Assembly (NCBI RefSeq): GCF_014174355.1
Contig: NZ_JABEQF010000006.1
Coordinates: 1 to 64,000 of the forward strand
Origin: Gluconacetobacter azotocaptans
GTDB taxonomy: Bacteria; Pseudomonadota; Alphaproteobacteria; Acetobacterales; Acetobacteraceae
DNA: 64,000 bases
Direction: 5' to 3'
Shown here: one piece after another, positions 24,361 to 32,302 of the stretch
How the letters are laid out: every line of letters begins with the position of its first letter
Numbering within the stretch: position 1 is the first letter of the stretch
The notes under the pieces: generated by a model
What the model was told of the DNA's origin: nothing
Database searches by the model: none
What the model saw: the letters and a program-made list of their open reading frames with translations, nothing else
Made by a program: the position numbers and the translations under genes

Positions 24361-24771
24361 TCACCCGGACGGGGCCGGTCCCAGGGCCTCGACGATCCTG
24401 CATTCCTCAACCTTGCGGCGTCCGCACTGCCCCAGCAGGGTGCTCAGTTCATGGCGCAGGCATTGCAGGTCGCGGATCTTGCGTTCGATCTCGGCAACAT
24501 GCTCCTGGACAACAGCATCGATCCGGTCGCAGGGCCGATCCCCGTGCCGGGCCATATCCAGCAGGGCGCGCACCTGTTCAAGCGAAAAACCCAGTTTCCG
24601 GGCCCGACGGATAAAGCTCAGCCGGCGCAGGTGCTCCTGGTCATAGACGCGGTAGTTTCCCGAACTGCGGGGTGGTGGGGGCAACAGGCCGGATCGCTCG
24701 TAATACCGGATGGTTTCGACTTTGGTGCCGGCCCTGCGCCCCAGTTCGCCGATCGAGAAGGTCTGTCGCAT
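24361..24771 (-). CDS. MerR-family heavy-metal regulator
   Basis: A 136-residue MerR protein: FSIGELGRRAGTKVETIRYYERSGLLPPPPRSSGNYRVYDQEHLRRLSFIRRARKLGFSLEQVRALL is the winged HTH, followed by a dimerisation helix and cysteines in RPCDRID, LGQCGRRKVEEC, which match the metal-binding positions of CadR/PbrR/ZntR-type sensors. It diverges from a CDF transporter, and an inverted repeat of MerR type lies in the over-long promoter spacer between them. It is therefore the metal-responsive activator of the transporter. The exact metal (Cd, Pb, Zn) is not certain. Confidence 0.9.
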   Translation of the reverse strand: MRQTFSIGELGRRAGTKVETIRYYERSGLLPPPPRSSGNYRVYDQEHLRRLSFIRRARKLGFSLEQVRALLDMARHGDRPCDRIDAVVQEHVAEIERKIRDLQCLRHELSTLLGQCGRRKVEECRIVEALGPAPSG

Positions 24772-24778
24772 CGGTGTC

Positions 24779-24809
24779 TTGACCCTGTAGGGACTACAGG
24801 GTGGATATG
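24779..24809 (+). promoter_or_regulatory. MerR-type promoter and operator of the CDF gene
   Basis: TTGACC (24779-24784) and GATATG (24804-24809) are 19 bases apart, the over-wound spacing typical of MerR-controlled promoters. The spacer contains ACCCTGTAG-N3-CTACAGGGT (24782-24802), a perfect 9+9 inverted repeat close to the consensus of CadR/ZntR/CueR operators. Confidence 0.88.
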
Positions 24810-24842
24810 GCGTGCTCTCCACCCCCAGTCGAGAGCGCCGCC

Positions 24843-25496
24843 ATGCCCTGCTGCCATGATTCCCGTTGTCCCGGCACCTCGTCCGCAGCAGCGCGGCAGA
24901 CCGTTCGGTGGCGACGGGCGCTGTGGACCGCGCTGCTGATCAACGGCGGTTTTTTCCTGACCGAAACCGTAGCGGGTGTCATGGCAGGTTCGGCATCGCT
25001 TCAGGCCGACGCGCTGGATTTTTTCGGAGACACGGCCAATTACGCCATCAGTCTGGCCGTAACCGGCATGGCGCTGGCCTGGCGCAGCCGGGCAGCCCTG
25101 CTCAAGGGGGCGACGATGCTGGTTTTTGCCCTGTGGGTGCTGGGCGATACGGTCCGGCATGCCTGGATCGGAACATTGCCGCAGGCGGAAACCATGGGGA
25201 TTGTCGGCGCCGCAGCGCTGGTGGCCAACGGGGCGGTCGCCCTGATGCTGTATTGCTTCCGCAATGGCGACGCGAACATGCGTTCCGTCTGGATCTGCTC
25301 CAGAAACGACGCCATCGGGAATCTGGCCGTCCTGCTCGCCGCGCTCGGCGTATTCGGGACCGGAACGGGCTGGCCCGATCTTGTCGTGGCCTGTGTCATG
25401 GGTGGACTGGGGCTGCATGGCGGGGGACAGATCGTCCGTCATGCTCTGACAGAGGCCGGCGGCCCGTCGTCGCCTGAAACCGGACGGGCAGCCTGA
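24843..25496 (+). CDS. Cation diffusion facilitator (CDF) metal efflux protein
   Basis: A 217-residue inner-membrane transporter of the CDF type with about six helices. LLINGGFFLTETVAGVMAGSASLQADALDFFGDTANYAISL carries the helix-2 metal site (xxxAD--xD), and ICSRNDAIGNLAVLLAALGV carries the helix-5 site (N-D). The N-terminal MPCCHDSRC cluster may bind metal. ATG 24843 is chosen because the -10 element of the MerR promoter covers the earlier GTG 24801 and ATG 24807, so those codons would not be transcribed. It has no long cytoplasmic C-terminal domain, shorter than CzcD. Confidence 0.85.
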   Translation: MPCCHDSRCPGTSSAAARQTVRWRRALWTALLINGGFFLTETVAGVMAGSASLQADALDFFGDTANYAISLAVTGMALAWRSRAALLKGATMLVFALWVLGDTVRHAWIGTLPQAETMGIVGAAALVANGAVALMLYCFRNGDANMRSVWICSRNDAIGNLAVLLAALGVFGTGTGWPDLVVACVMGGLGLHGGGQIVRHALTEAGGPSSPETGRAA

Positions 25497-25567
25497 AGAA
25501 ACGCCCAACCACGACGCCGCACGCCCGATGGGGCGCGCGACGCGCGGTGCGGCGAACGCGATCGGTC

Positions 25568-25948
25568 CTACAAATCCGTGGGCCGGCGATAATAATCGTC
25601 GATTCCACGGCTGTACATGTCGTCGCTCCAGTTCGGCATCGTGTCTTCGGTGTAGACCGGGGCGGATTGCAGTTGCTCGCGGGTCAGGTCGACCACGTAC
25701 CCGCCTTGTGCCGGATCGTAGGTCAGGGAACTCCACGGCAGGGGATGATAGCTGTTGCCGATCCCCAGGAAGCCACCGAAGCTCATCACCGCATAGGTGA
25801 CGTGGCCGGTCAGCTTGTCGACCATGAAATGCTTGACGGTACCAAGCCTTTCGCCGTCACGGGAATAGACGGCAGTTCCCTCGACCTTGTCCGAGGCGAT
25901 CAGTTCATGCGTCTCGGTCTGGCCGCTGGTCACAGTAGAGTCGGACAT
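25568..25948 (-). CDS. PRC-barrel domain protein
   Basis: A 126-residue protein. ELIASDKVEGTAVYSRDGERLGTVKHFMVDKLTGHVTYAVMSFGGFLGIGNSYHPLPWSSLTYD is a complete PRC-barrel domain (residues about 14-80), with a C-terminal tail ending YSRGIDDYYRRPTDL. Stand-alone PRC-barrel proteins of this sort are common in alphaproteobacteria and often stress- or envelope-related, without a defined function. AGGAGAGAGACC precedes the start on the minus strand. Confidence 0.85.
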   Translation of the reverse strand: MSDSTVTSGQTETHELIASDKVEGTAVYSRDGERLGTVKHFMVDKLTGHVTYAVMSFGGFLGIGNSYHPLPWSSLTYDPAQGGYVVDLTREQLQSAPVYTEDTMPNWSDDMYSRGIDDYYRRPTDL

Positions 25949-26047
25949 GGGTCTCTCTCCTCTTGTCTGGTCCCCTAAGCGTGGGGACGCCATTACGGCG
26001 GACAAGGGGGCGGAGAAGATCGCACGAAAACGTCACCGTGCCGGGGG

Positions 26048-26671
26048 TCAGCGCGGGATCAGGGCGGCGAGGGCCTGGTCGGCGGGGTCGGGGCCGGCAG
26101 CCAGGGCGTCGGCCACGCGGGTGCGGTCCTCGGCGGTGCGGTTCTGGCTGAGCTTGCGCTTGCCCTCCAGCCGGGCGATCGGCAGGCGCAGGCCGACGAT
26201 GCCGCGCAACTGGGCCGCGATGAAGGCGTCCGGCGCGTCGGACACCGCCCAGGGGGCGGGGCGCCCGGCCTCGTGCCGGTCGGTCAGGCGGGTGACGATG
26301 TCGCGCAGCCGGTCGGCATCGTCGAAGAATTCGGCCGGGCCGGCGGCCTGCACGGCGGTGTAGTTCCAGGTCGGCACCACCTTGCCGTGTTCGTGCTTGC
26401 CCGCGTACCAGCCGGGCGAGACATAGGCGTCCGGCCCCATGAACAGGGCCACCGCCGGGCCGGTCGCGGGCGTGCTCCATTGGGCGTTGGCGCGGGCGAC
26501 GTGGCCGTACAGCACGCCGTATTCGCCCTCGTCTTCGGCCAGCAGCAGGGGCAGGGGCGTGACCAGCGGCCCCTCGGCGGTGGCGGTGATCAGCGTCGCC
26601 AGCCGGGCCGCGCGCATCATGGCGTGCAGGGTGGGCAGGTCGTCGGTGCGAAAGGCGGGGGGTGTGTACAT
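26048..26671 (-). CDS. PaiB-family FMN-binding protein
   Basis: A 207-residue protein beginning MYTPPAFRTDDLPTLHAMMRAARLATLITATAEG, the hallmark start of the PaiB family (split-barrel FMN-binding fold). GHVARANAQWSTPATGPAVALFMGPDAYVSPGWYAGKHEHGKVVPTWNYTAVQAAG and the C-terminal RLPIARLEGKRKLSQNR are also family motifs. Members were described as negative regulators of sporulation and protease genes in Bacillus; in Proteobacteria the role is not defined. Confidence 0.88.
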   Translation of the reverse strand: MYTPPAFRTDDLPTLHAMMRAARLATLITATAEGPLVTPLPLLLAEDEGEYGVLYGHVARANAQWSTPATGPAVALFMGPDAYVSPGWYAGKHEHGKVVPTWNYTAVQAAGPAEFFDDADRLRDIVTRLTDRHEAGRPAPWAVSDAPDAFIAAQLRGIVGLRLPIARLEGKRKLSQNRTAEDRTRVADALAAGPDPADQALAALIPR

Positions 26672-26936
26672 GGGGGCCGGTTCTCGTGGGCGGGGTGCCG
26701 TCCCATAGACACCAGTCGGCGGGGAAAAGGAAGGTCGGGGCGCGCTGCCGCCGCCGCGACCTGTCTCACCCATGAGACAGTCGGGCGATCCTGGAACAAC
26801 CCTGCGTGAGCATATCGCTGATCGGCATGGCGTCCCGTACGGGCGCCATGCTGATCAGGGGCGCCGGCCCGCGGGGACAGTACGCCGATACTGCCGCGCA
26901 TGTGTGGCCATGAAAACTTCTAGAGAGAAACGCGGC

Positions 26937-29393
26937 ATGCGAGAAGGTATCGGGAGGTTATTGTCTATCATAACCTCGGCGTTGTTTGCCCTGATCGGGC
27001 TTTTTCTTTTCTTCGGTGGGGCGCAACTGCTGTTTCTGGGCGGTTCGTGGTTCTATATTCTGGCGGGCGCCGTCATGCTGGGCGTGGCGTTCTGCGGCAT
27101 CCGGATGCCGAAGCTGGCCAACCGCATCTATGCGGTGTTCCTGCTGGTGGCCACGCTGTGGGCGCTGTTCGAGGTCGGGTTCGACATCTGGGGCCTTGAG
27201 GTCCGTCTGATGATGTTGGTCGGCCTGGGCGCGTGGCTGTTGCTACCGTGGGTCTGGCGGGCCGGCGCGGGCTGGCTGGCCGACAAGCGCGAGGTACTGG
27301 GCGCGGTCGCGATTTCCGGCCTGGCGCTGGTGGCCAGTTGCTTCGGCAGCTATTCGATCGACGGGACGGTGCCCGCCGAGCGCATGGCGGCGCAGGGACA
27401 GCCCGACCCGGCATCCGAAGGTGTGGCCGATGCCGACTGGTCGGCCTATGGCCGCACGGTGGGGGGCGACCGCTATTCGCCGCTGGGCCAGATCACGCCC
27501 GCGAACATCGGCACCCTGAAGCGGGCCTGGCTGACGCGCACGGGCGATGTGCAGCAGGATGGCGAAGGCACCGTGGCGGGACCGGACCAGGGGCACGAGT
27601 TCAATCTGGAACTGACGCCCATCAAGGTCGGCAACACGCTGTACATGTGCACGCCGCATAGCTGGGTGATGGCGCTGGATGCCGCCACCGGCAAGGTGAA
27701 ATGGAAGTTCGACCCCCATCCGGCGACGGCCGACCTGGCGAAGAACGTCTATCTGGCCTGCCGTGGCGTGACCTATTACCGCATCCCCGACGAGATCCAG
27801 ACCAACTGCCGGACGCGCATCTATTCGCCGGTGGCGGATGTGCGCATGGTGGCCCTGGATGCCGAGACGGGCAAACCCTGCGACGATTTCGGCGACCATG
27901 GCTTCATTTCCATGCGCCAGTATCTGGGCCACGTGCCGCATGGCTTCCATTTCATCACCTCGCCGCCGATGGTGGCCAGGAACCGCCTGATCACCGGCGG
28001 GTGGATCTTCGACAACCAGGCGAATTTCGAGCCCTCCGGCGCCATCCGCGCATTCGATGCGACGACGGGCGAAATCGCCTGGGCGTGGGATGCCGGCCAT
28101 ACGCCCGAGACCTGGAAGCCCGGCCCGGACGACGTGCTGACGCGCGACACGCCCAATGCCTGGGGCGTCTATACGGCCGACCCGGCCCTGGGGATGGTCT
28201 ATATCCCCACGGGCAATGCGCCGCCCGACAATTGGGGTGGCTCGCGCCGTCCGTTCGACGATGCGACATCGTCGGCGACGATCGCGCTGGATATCGTGAC
28301 GGGCGAGCGGCGGTGGACGTACCAGACCGTGCATCACGACCTGTGGGACATGGACCTTCCGTCCGGCCCGTCCATGGTGGAACTGCCCGGCCCGAACGGC
28401 GAGAGCGTGCCCGCGCTGGTGCAGAGCACGAAGCGTGGCGAATTCTTCGTCCTGGACCGCCGCACCGGGCAGCCGGTGCCGGGCTATCCGGTCGAGGAAC
28501 GGCCTGTGCCCACGGCGGGCCATGCGCCTGACGACCGTGTGTCGCCCACGCAGCCCTATCCGGTGGCGATGCCCAGCCTGACGCCCCCGAACCTGCGGGA
28601 AAGCGACATGTGGGGCGCGACGCTGCTGGACCAGATGATGTGCCGCATCGAGTATCGCCAGTCGGCCTACGAGGGGCAGTTCACGCCGCCGCATGTCGGC
28701 AAGACCACGATCGTCTATCCGGCGTTCTACGGTGTGGTGGACTGGCAGGGCATCACGATCGACCCGCAGCGCAAGATCCTGCTGGCCAATGCAAGTTACC
28801 TGCCGTTCCGCATCAAGCTGGACAAGCGCCAGACGCTGGAAGGCTCGGGCACGCTGCCGAAATGGAGCGGGCAGGGCGAGGAACCCGCGGCGAAGGGCGA
28901 TGCGCTTTCGGTGTCGCCGGATTACGGCACGCCGTATATCGCCTTTACCAATCCCTGGCTGAATCCGCTGCAGATTCCCTGCAAGGGGCCGGTCTGGGGC
29001 ACGCTGACGGCGATCGACCTCGTGACCAAGAAAATCGTCTGGCAGCATCCGGTGGGCACGACGCGCGACACCGGGCCCTTCCGCACGCACAACAACCTGC
29101 CCCTGCCGACTGGCATGTATAATATCGGCGGCAACATCGTGACCAAGGGCGGTGTCGTGTTCATGGGCGCCACGGCGGACGATTATCTGCGGGCCTTCGA
29201 CCTGGCGACGGGCAAGGTGATCTGGAACGACCGCCTGCCGGCGGGCGGACAGGCCACGCCGATGTCCTACGAGATCGGCGGCAAGCAGTACGTGCTGATC
29301 GCGGCCGGCGGCCATGGCGGCCTGGGCACGCGCAGCGGCGACTACATCATCGCCTATACGCTGGACGGCGCGCAGGGCGTGCCGGCGCAATAA
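26937..29393 (+). CDS. gcd: Membrane-bound PQQ-dependent glucose dehydrogenase
   Basis: An 818-residue quinoprotein. The N-terminal ~145 residues hold five membrane helices (LLSIITSALFALIGLFLFFGGAQLLFLGGSWFYILAGAVMLGVAF...), as in E. coli Gcd, and the rest is a periplasmic eight-bladed beta-propeller that binds PQQ. Recognisable segments include ELTPIKVGNTLYMCTPHSWVMALDAATGKVKWKFDP, the adjacent NCRTRIYSPVADVRMVALDAETGK, MVYIPTGNAPPDNWGGSRRPF with the catalytic-region Asp, and HHDLWDMDLPSGPSMVEL. It oxidises D-glucose to gluconolactone and passes electrons to ubiquinone. ATG 26937 aligns best; ATG 26910 would add nine residues. Confidence 0.95.
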   Translation: MREGIGRLLSIITSALFALIGLFLFFGGAQLLFLGGSWFYILAGAVMLGVAFCGIRMPKLANRIYAVFLLVATLWALFEVGFDIWGLEVRLMMLVGLGAWLLLPWVWRAGAGWLADKREVLGAVAISGLALVASCFGSYSIDGTVPAERMAAQGQPDPASEGVADADWSAYGRTVGGDRYSPLGQITPANIGTLKRAWLTRTGDVQQDGEGTVAGPDQGHEFNLELTPIKVGNTLYMCTPHSWVMALDAATGKVKWKFDPHPATADLAKNVYLACRGVTYYRIPDEIQTNCRTRIYSPVADVRMVALDAETGKPCDDFGDHGFISMRQYLGHVPHGFHFITSPPMVARNRLITGGWIFDNQANFEPSGAIRAFDATTGEIAWAWDAGHTPETWKPGPDDVLTRDTPNAWGVYTADPALGMVYIPTGNAPPDNWGGSRRPFDDATSSATIALDIVTGERRWTYQTVHHDLWDMDLPSGPSMVELPGPNGESVPALVQSTKRGEFFVLDRRTGQPVPGYPVEERPVPTAGHAPDDRVSPTQPYPVAMPSLTPPNLRESDMWGATLLDQMMCRIEYRQSAYEGQFTPPHVGKTTIVYPAFYGVVDWQGITIDPQRKILLANASYLPFRIKLDKRQTLEGSGTLPKWSGQGEEPAAKGDALSVSPDYGTPYIAFTNPWLNPLQIPCKGPVWGTLTAIDLVTKKIVWQHPVGTTRDTGPFRTHNNLPLPTGMYNIGGNIVTKGGVVFMGATADDYLRAFDLATGKVIWNDRLPAGGQATPMSYEIGGKQYVLIAAGGHGGLGTRSGDYIIAYTLDGAQGVPAQ

Positions 29394-29419
29394 GACCAAC
29401 CCTGGCGGGAGAAAATCGG

Positions 29420-29470
29420 GCGCTGCCCGAACCCGCCAGGGCCTGAGGCCCTGGACCCCGATCATGAGCC
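29420..29470. repeat. Palindromic repeat family A, copy
   Basis: CTGCCCGAACCCGCCAGGG, then CCTGAGGCCCTGGACCCCG and ATCATGA, match 39274-39318 almost base for base. CCAGGGCC-TGA-GGCCCTGG pairs as a hairpin and may terminate gcd. Confidence 0.8.
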
Positions 29471-29554
29471 GATGGCCTCTGGCGGGTTTCAGTGCCTTGA
29501 GGCTTGCCGCCGGAGCGGCATTCACTCCCCCGCGTTTCTCTACGGAATTTCCTT

Positions 29555-30445
29555 ATGTATCGGACGGAAAAATCGGAATGGCGTCGTGCCGTGGTCCGTC
29601 TCGGCGTCGCCTCCGTCGCGCTGTTCGGCGCGCGGGCGGCGCGCGCGGCGGATGTCACGCTTGGCATCATCGGTCCGCATGAATATGACCTGCCGGTCGA
29701 TTTCAAACCCTTCAACGTGCTGGTGCAGTACGGCGACGGCAACGCGGCCGGCAGTTCCTACAACTCCCTGGGGCAGCGGACGGCCGTGGGCGGCAGCCAC
29801 ACCTGGTCGGGCCTGACGAAATATGTCCATTTTCGCAGCTTCGATGCGATTCCGCATGTCGGCTTCGCCTTCGAACTGATCCAGAGCGAAAGCTACACCC
29901 TGGCCCATGGCACGAATTACGGCGGGTTCGGCCCGACCATCGTCGGCCCGGCGGCGTGGTTCAAGCCCAACAGCCACAGCACGTTCGGCATCCAGACCTT
30001 CATGCAGACGCCTGTGGGGACGCGGGATGCGACGTCGCCCAACTACTGGTCGAATATATCGAGCCTGATTTTCGATTACGAATGGCGGCATTTCAGCTTC
30101 GACGGGGATGTCGGCACCGTCGTCGGGTCGACGAAGCACGTCAAGGGCGAACACAGCTATTCGCCCGGCGTGGTGTTCTACAGCAACCTGCGGTTCAGCT
30201 GGAAAGCCACGCGCCTGATCGAGCCCTTCTTCGCGCTGGACTGGCAGAACGTGACGGGCACCTACGACCGCACGGCCCGCCGGGACGTGGCGGAGTCGAA
30301 CAGCCGCGAGGTGGCGCTGGGCACGGGCGTCATGTTCAACATCGCGAAGGATTTTTCCTTCACCGCGCGCTATGCGCACTCGGTCGACGGCCGCAACATT
30401 CCGGAAAGCAACGCATATTACATAAAACTCGTCTATCTGTGGTGA
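29555..30445 (+). CDS. Outer-membrane beta-barrel protein (MetA/phenol-degradation type)
   Basis: A 296-residue protein with an export signal (RRAVVRLGVASVALFGARAARAA). Alternating strands end in the C-terminal aromatic pattern SNAYYIKLVYLW, typical of outer-membrane barrels. LSNSLGQRTAVGG is not matched exactly, but YDLPVDFKPFNVLVQYG and the overall layout resemble the 'transporter/MetA-pathway of phenol degradation' barrel family. It follows gcd and precedes an AcoR-like regulator; a role in passage of a small hydrophobic or aromatic compound is inferred. ATG 29555 gives a compact signal peptide. Confidence 0.65.
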   Translation: MYRTEKSEWRRAVVRLGVASVALFGARAARAADVTLGIIGPHEYDLPVDFKPFNVLVQYGDGNAAGSSYNSLGQRTAVGGSHTWSGLTKYVHFRSFDAIPHVGFAFELIQSESYTLAHGTNYGGFGPTIVGPAAWFKPNSHSTFGIQTFMQTPVGTRDATSPNYWSNISSLIFDYEWRHFSFDGDVGTVVGSTKHVKGEHSYSPGVVFYSNLRFSWKATRLIEPFFALDWQNVTGTYDRTARRDVAESNSREVALGTGVMFNIAKDFSFTARYAHSVDGRNIPESNAYYIKLVYLW

Positions 30446-30486
30446 CGGCGGGCGCGCGCGCCGGAGCGTGACACAAAATGCGTATG

Positions 30487-30536
30487 ACAGCATGTCTTAT
30501 GCTGTATAAGTGAGCTGCCTCTCCGGACCGGAGAGG
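30487..30536. promoter_or_regulatory. Two palindromes before the AcoR-like gene
   Basis: ACAGCAT-N5-ATGCTGT (30487-30505) overlaps a TATAAG that could be a -10 element. CCTCTCCGG-A-CCGGAGAGG (30518-30536) lies between it and the start codon. The first resembles an operator; the second is likely an mRNA hairpin. Confidence 0.55.
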
Positions 30537-30546
30537 GTGTCAACGG

Positions 30547-31518
30547 ATGCGCGGACGGTCGGCGAAGATGAAATCGGCTTGCGGTAAGGACACGGCCCCT
30601 CGCCCCCCGGGGCCTGTTCCGGTGGTGCCGGGCGCGGGCGAGGTTGCCAAATCCTGGCAGCGGTGTTCGCGGTCCTATCAGCTTGACCCCGCGCAGGGAT
30701 GGACGGCCGATGTGCTGTCCGGGGCGGAATTCCGCCATGCCAGCGGCCCGTCGGGGGCCTTCCTGAAAACGGCGATGCCCGAAATGGGGCGGCTGTTCAC
30801 CCTGGTGCAGGGGCTGGGCCTGATGGTCCTGCTGGCCGACCCGGACGCGATGATCCTGGCGCGCTGCATCGACGAGGCGCATCGCCCGGTCTGCCGGCGG
30901 TTGCAGTTGCGCGAAGGGGCGCTGTGGAACGAGCGGGTGGCGGGCACCAACGGCATCGGGACGGCGGTGCAGGATGGCTGCCCGCTGTTTCTGGGCGAGG
31001 GCGAGCACTGGCGGTTCTGCTTTTCGCTTCTGGCGAGTTATGCCGTGCCGATTTTCGATGGGCGGGGCCGCGTGGCGGGAGCGATCAATTTGGCGGCGTT
31101 TAACGGCGACACGACGCGCCCCGTGGCGTCGCTGGTGCTGGACACGCTGATGCAGGCTGGCCGACGCATCGAGGAGCAGCTGTTCCGCGCCCGTCATGAG
31201 GGCCAGCAGGTCCTGACCCTGGGGGTGGCGGCCGGCTGTTCGGCCCCGCTGGTCGCGCTGAACGCCGACGGCGAGGTCACGGGTGCGACCTATGCCGCGC
31301 GGGCGCTCACGGGCTGGACCGACGACATGATCCGCACGCATCCGAACCTGCTGACCCGGCTGGAGGCCGGCGACGAGATCAGCTTCCAGCGGGCCGAGGA
31401 ACATGTCATCCGCGCGGCCCTGAGCCTGGCGCAGGGGAATGCCAGCGTGACGGCGCGCAACCTGGGGATCGGCCGCGCGACGCTGTATCGCAAGATGAAG
31501 GCGATGGGAATCCGCTAG
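30547..31518 (+). CDS. AcoR-like GAF regulator lacking the AAA+ sigma-54 domain
   Basis: A 323-residue regulator. The N-terminus has SWQRC as in AcoR-type activators. The GAF domain (ADPDAMILARCIDEAH...EGALWNERVAGTNGIGTAVQDGCPLFLGEGEHWRFCFSLLASYAVPIFDGRGRVAGAINLAAF) spans about residues 80-195. The C-terminus FQRAEEHVIRAALSLAQGNASVTARNLGIGRATLYRKMKAMGIR is a Fis-type HTH. The roughly 240-residue AAA+ domain that normally lies between them (GAFTGA and Walker motifs) is absent with no frame break, so this protein cannot activate sigma-54 in the usual way. It may sense a small molecule and act as a repressor or a sigma-70 activator near gcd and aldA. Confidence 0.82.
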   Translation: MRGRSAKMKSACGKDTAPRPPGPVPVVPGAGEVAKSWQRCSRSYQLDPAQGWTADVLSGAEFRHASGPSGAFLKTAMPEMGRLFTLVQGLGLMVLLADPDAMILARCIDEAHRPVCRRLQLREGALWNERVAGTNGIGTAVQDGCPLFLGEGEHWRFCFSLLASYAVPIFDGRGRVAGAINLAAFNGDTTRPVASLVLDTLMQAGRRIEEQLFRARHEGQQVLTLGVAAGCSAPLVALNADGEVTGATYAARALTGWTDDMIRTHPNLLTRLEAGDEISFQRAEEHVIRAALSLAQGNASVTARNLGIGRATLYRKMKAMGIR

Positions 31519-31551
31519 GTTCCGGGGCGGGCCGCGGGCGCCCCCGCCTGG

Positions 31552-32051
31552 CGATGGTCAGTCATCGCCCATCCGCGTGACGAGGTGATCGGGATCGGGC
31601 TGGATTGCGCGGAGTTCAAGGGACCGCCGGAACTGTTCCGCGCGGCGTACGCCCTGGCCCGGTCCGGCGAGGACAGCCAGACGTAGGCCCCTCCGCGCAA
31701 TGTCCAGACCTGCCTGGACGTTCCGGGGTGCGACCGCATCGACCACGGCTACAATCTGCCGGCCCGGCGCTGACCTGCCGCTGCCGCGAGCGCGGGGTGG
31801 CCTTTACCGTGTGCGCGCATACCTGCGTGCCGTAGCGGCTGGAACAACGCTGGCCCACGTTGAAGGCGATGAAAGAGGCCGGTCTGTTTCCCGTTTCCTG
31901 CGTGAATGATCCACCGATGTTCGGAACGGATATCGGCGCCATCTATGCCACGATGGCCCGTGTTCCGTCGCTTGACGTGCCGGAGGTCGCGGCGATGTCC
32001 CTGCGCGCGATTGATGCGGCGTGGCTGTCCGATGAGGAAAAGCCAGGATGA
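31552..32051 (+). pseudogene. Adenosine deaminase family, decayed C-terminal half
   Basis: Pieces of an adenosine/adenine deaminase are readable in order but not in one frame. HPRDEVIGIGLDCAEFKGPPELFRAAYALARS reaches a stop at about 31686. RNVQTCLDVPGCDRIDHGYN and RCRERGVAFTVCAHTCVP follow in other frames. WPTLKAMKEAGLFPVSCVNDPPMFGTDIGAIYATMARVPSLDVPEVAAMSLRAIDAAWLS ends at 32051. The catalytic region HGED is disrupted, and the DDPPMF metal site reads NDPPMF. The N-terminal half with the HxH metal site is gone. It is a relic of a purine-salvage gene. Confidence 0.82.
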
Positions 32052-32302
32052 GGAAGGATTTTCAAAGGAGTCGATGCGCTCTCCGGGATGGCGGCATGAC
32101 GTTTCCGATCCGCGGGAAGCGTCGGGTCTGTCGGCAGGGGCCGACCTGCCCGCGCTGCAACCCACGTATGATCGTGGGTGGACCGCCGGACGCCTGACCC
32201 ATCTTTCACGGCCCGAGGCCGCAACTTTTCGCCATGCTGTCGTTGACTCTTGCATCGTCCCCATCGCGGGTCCACACCCGTCGGGTCGGAGAGGAGGAAA
32301 GC

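Noticed and set aside
27243-29525. 760-codon minus-strand frame across gcd
   Set aside because: Antisense shadow of gcd; low-complexity Arg/His-rich translation.
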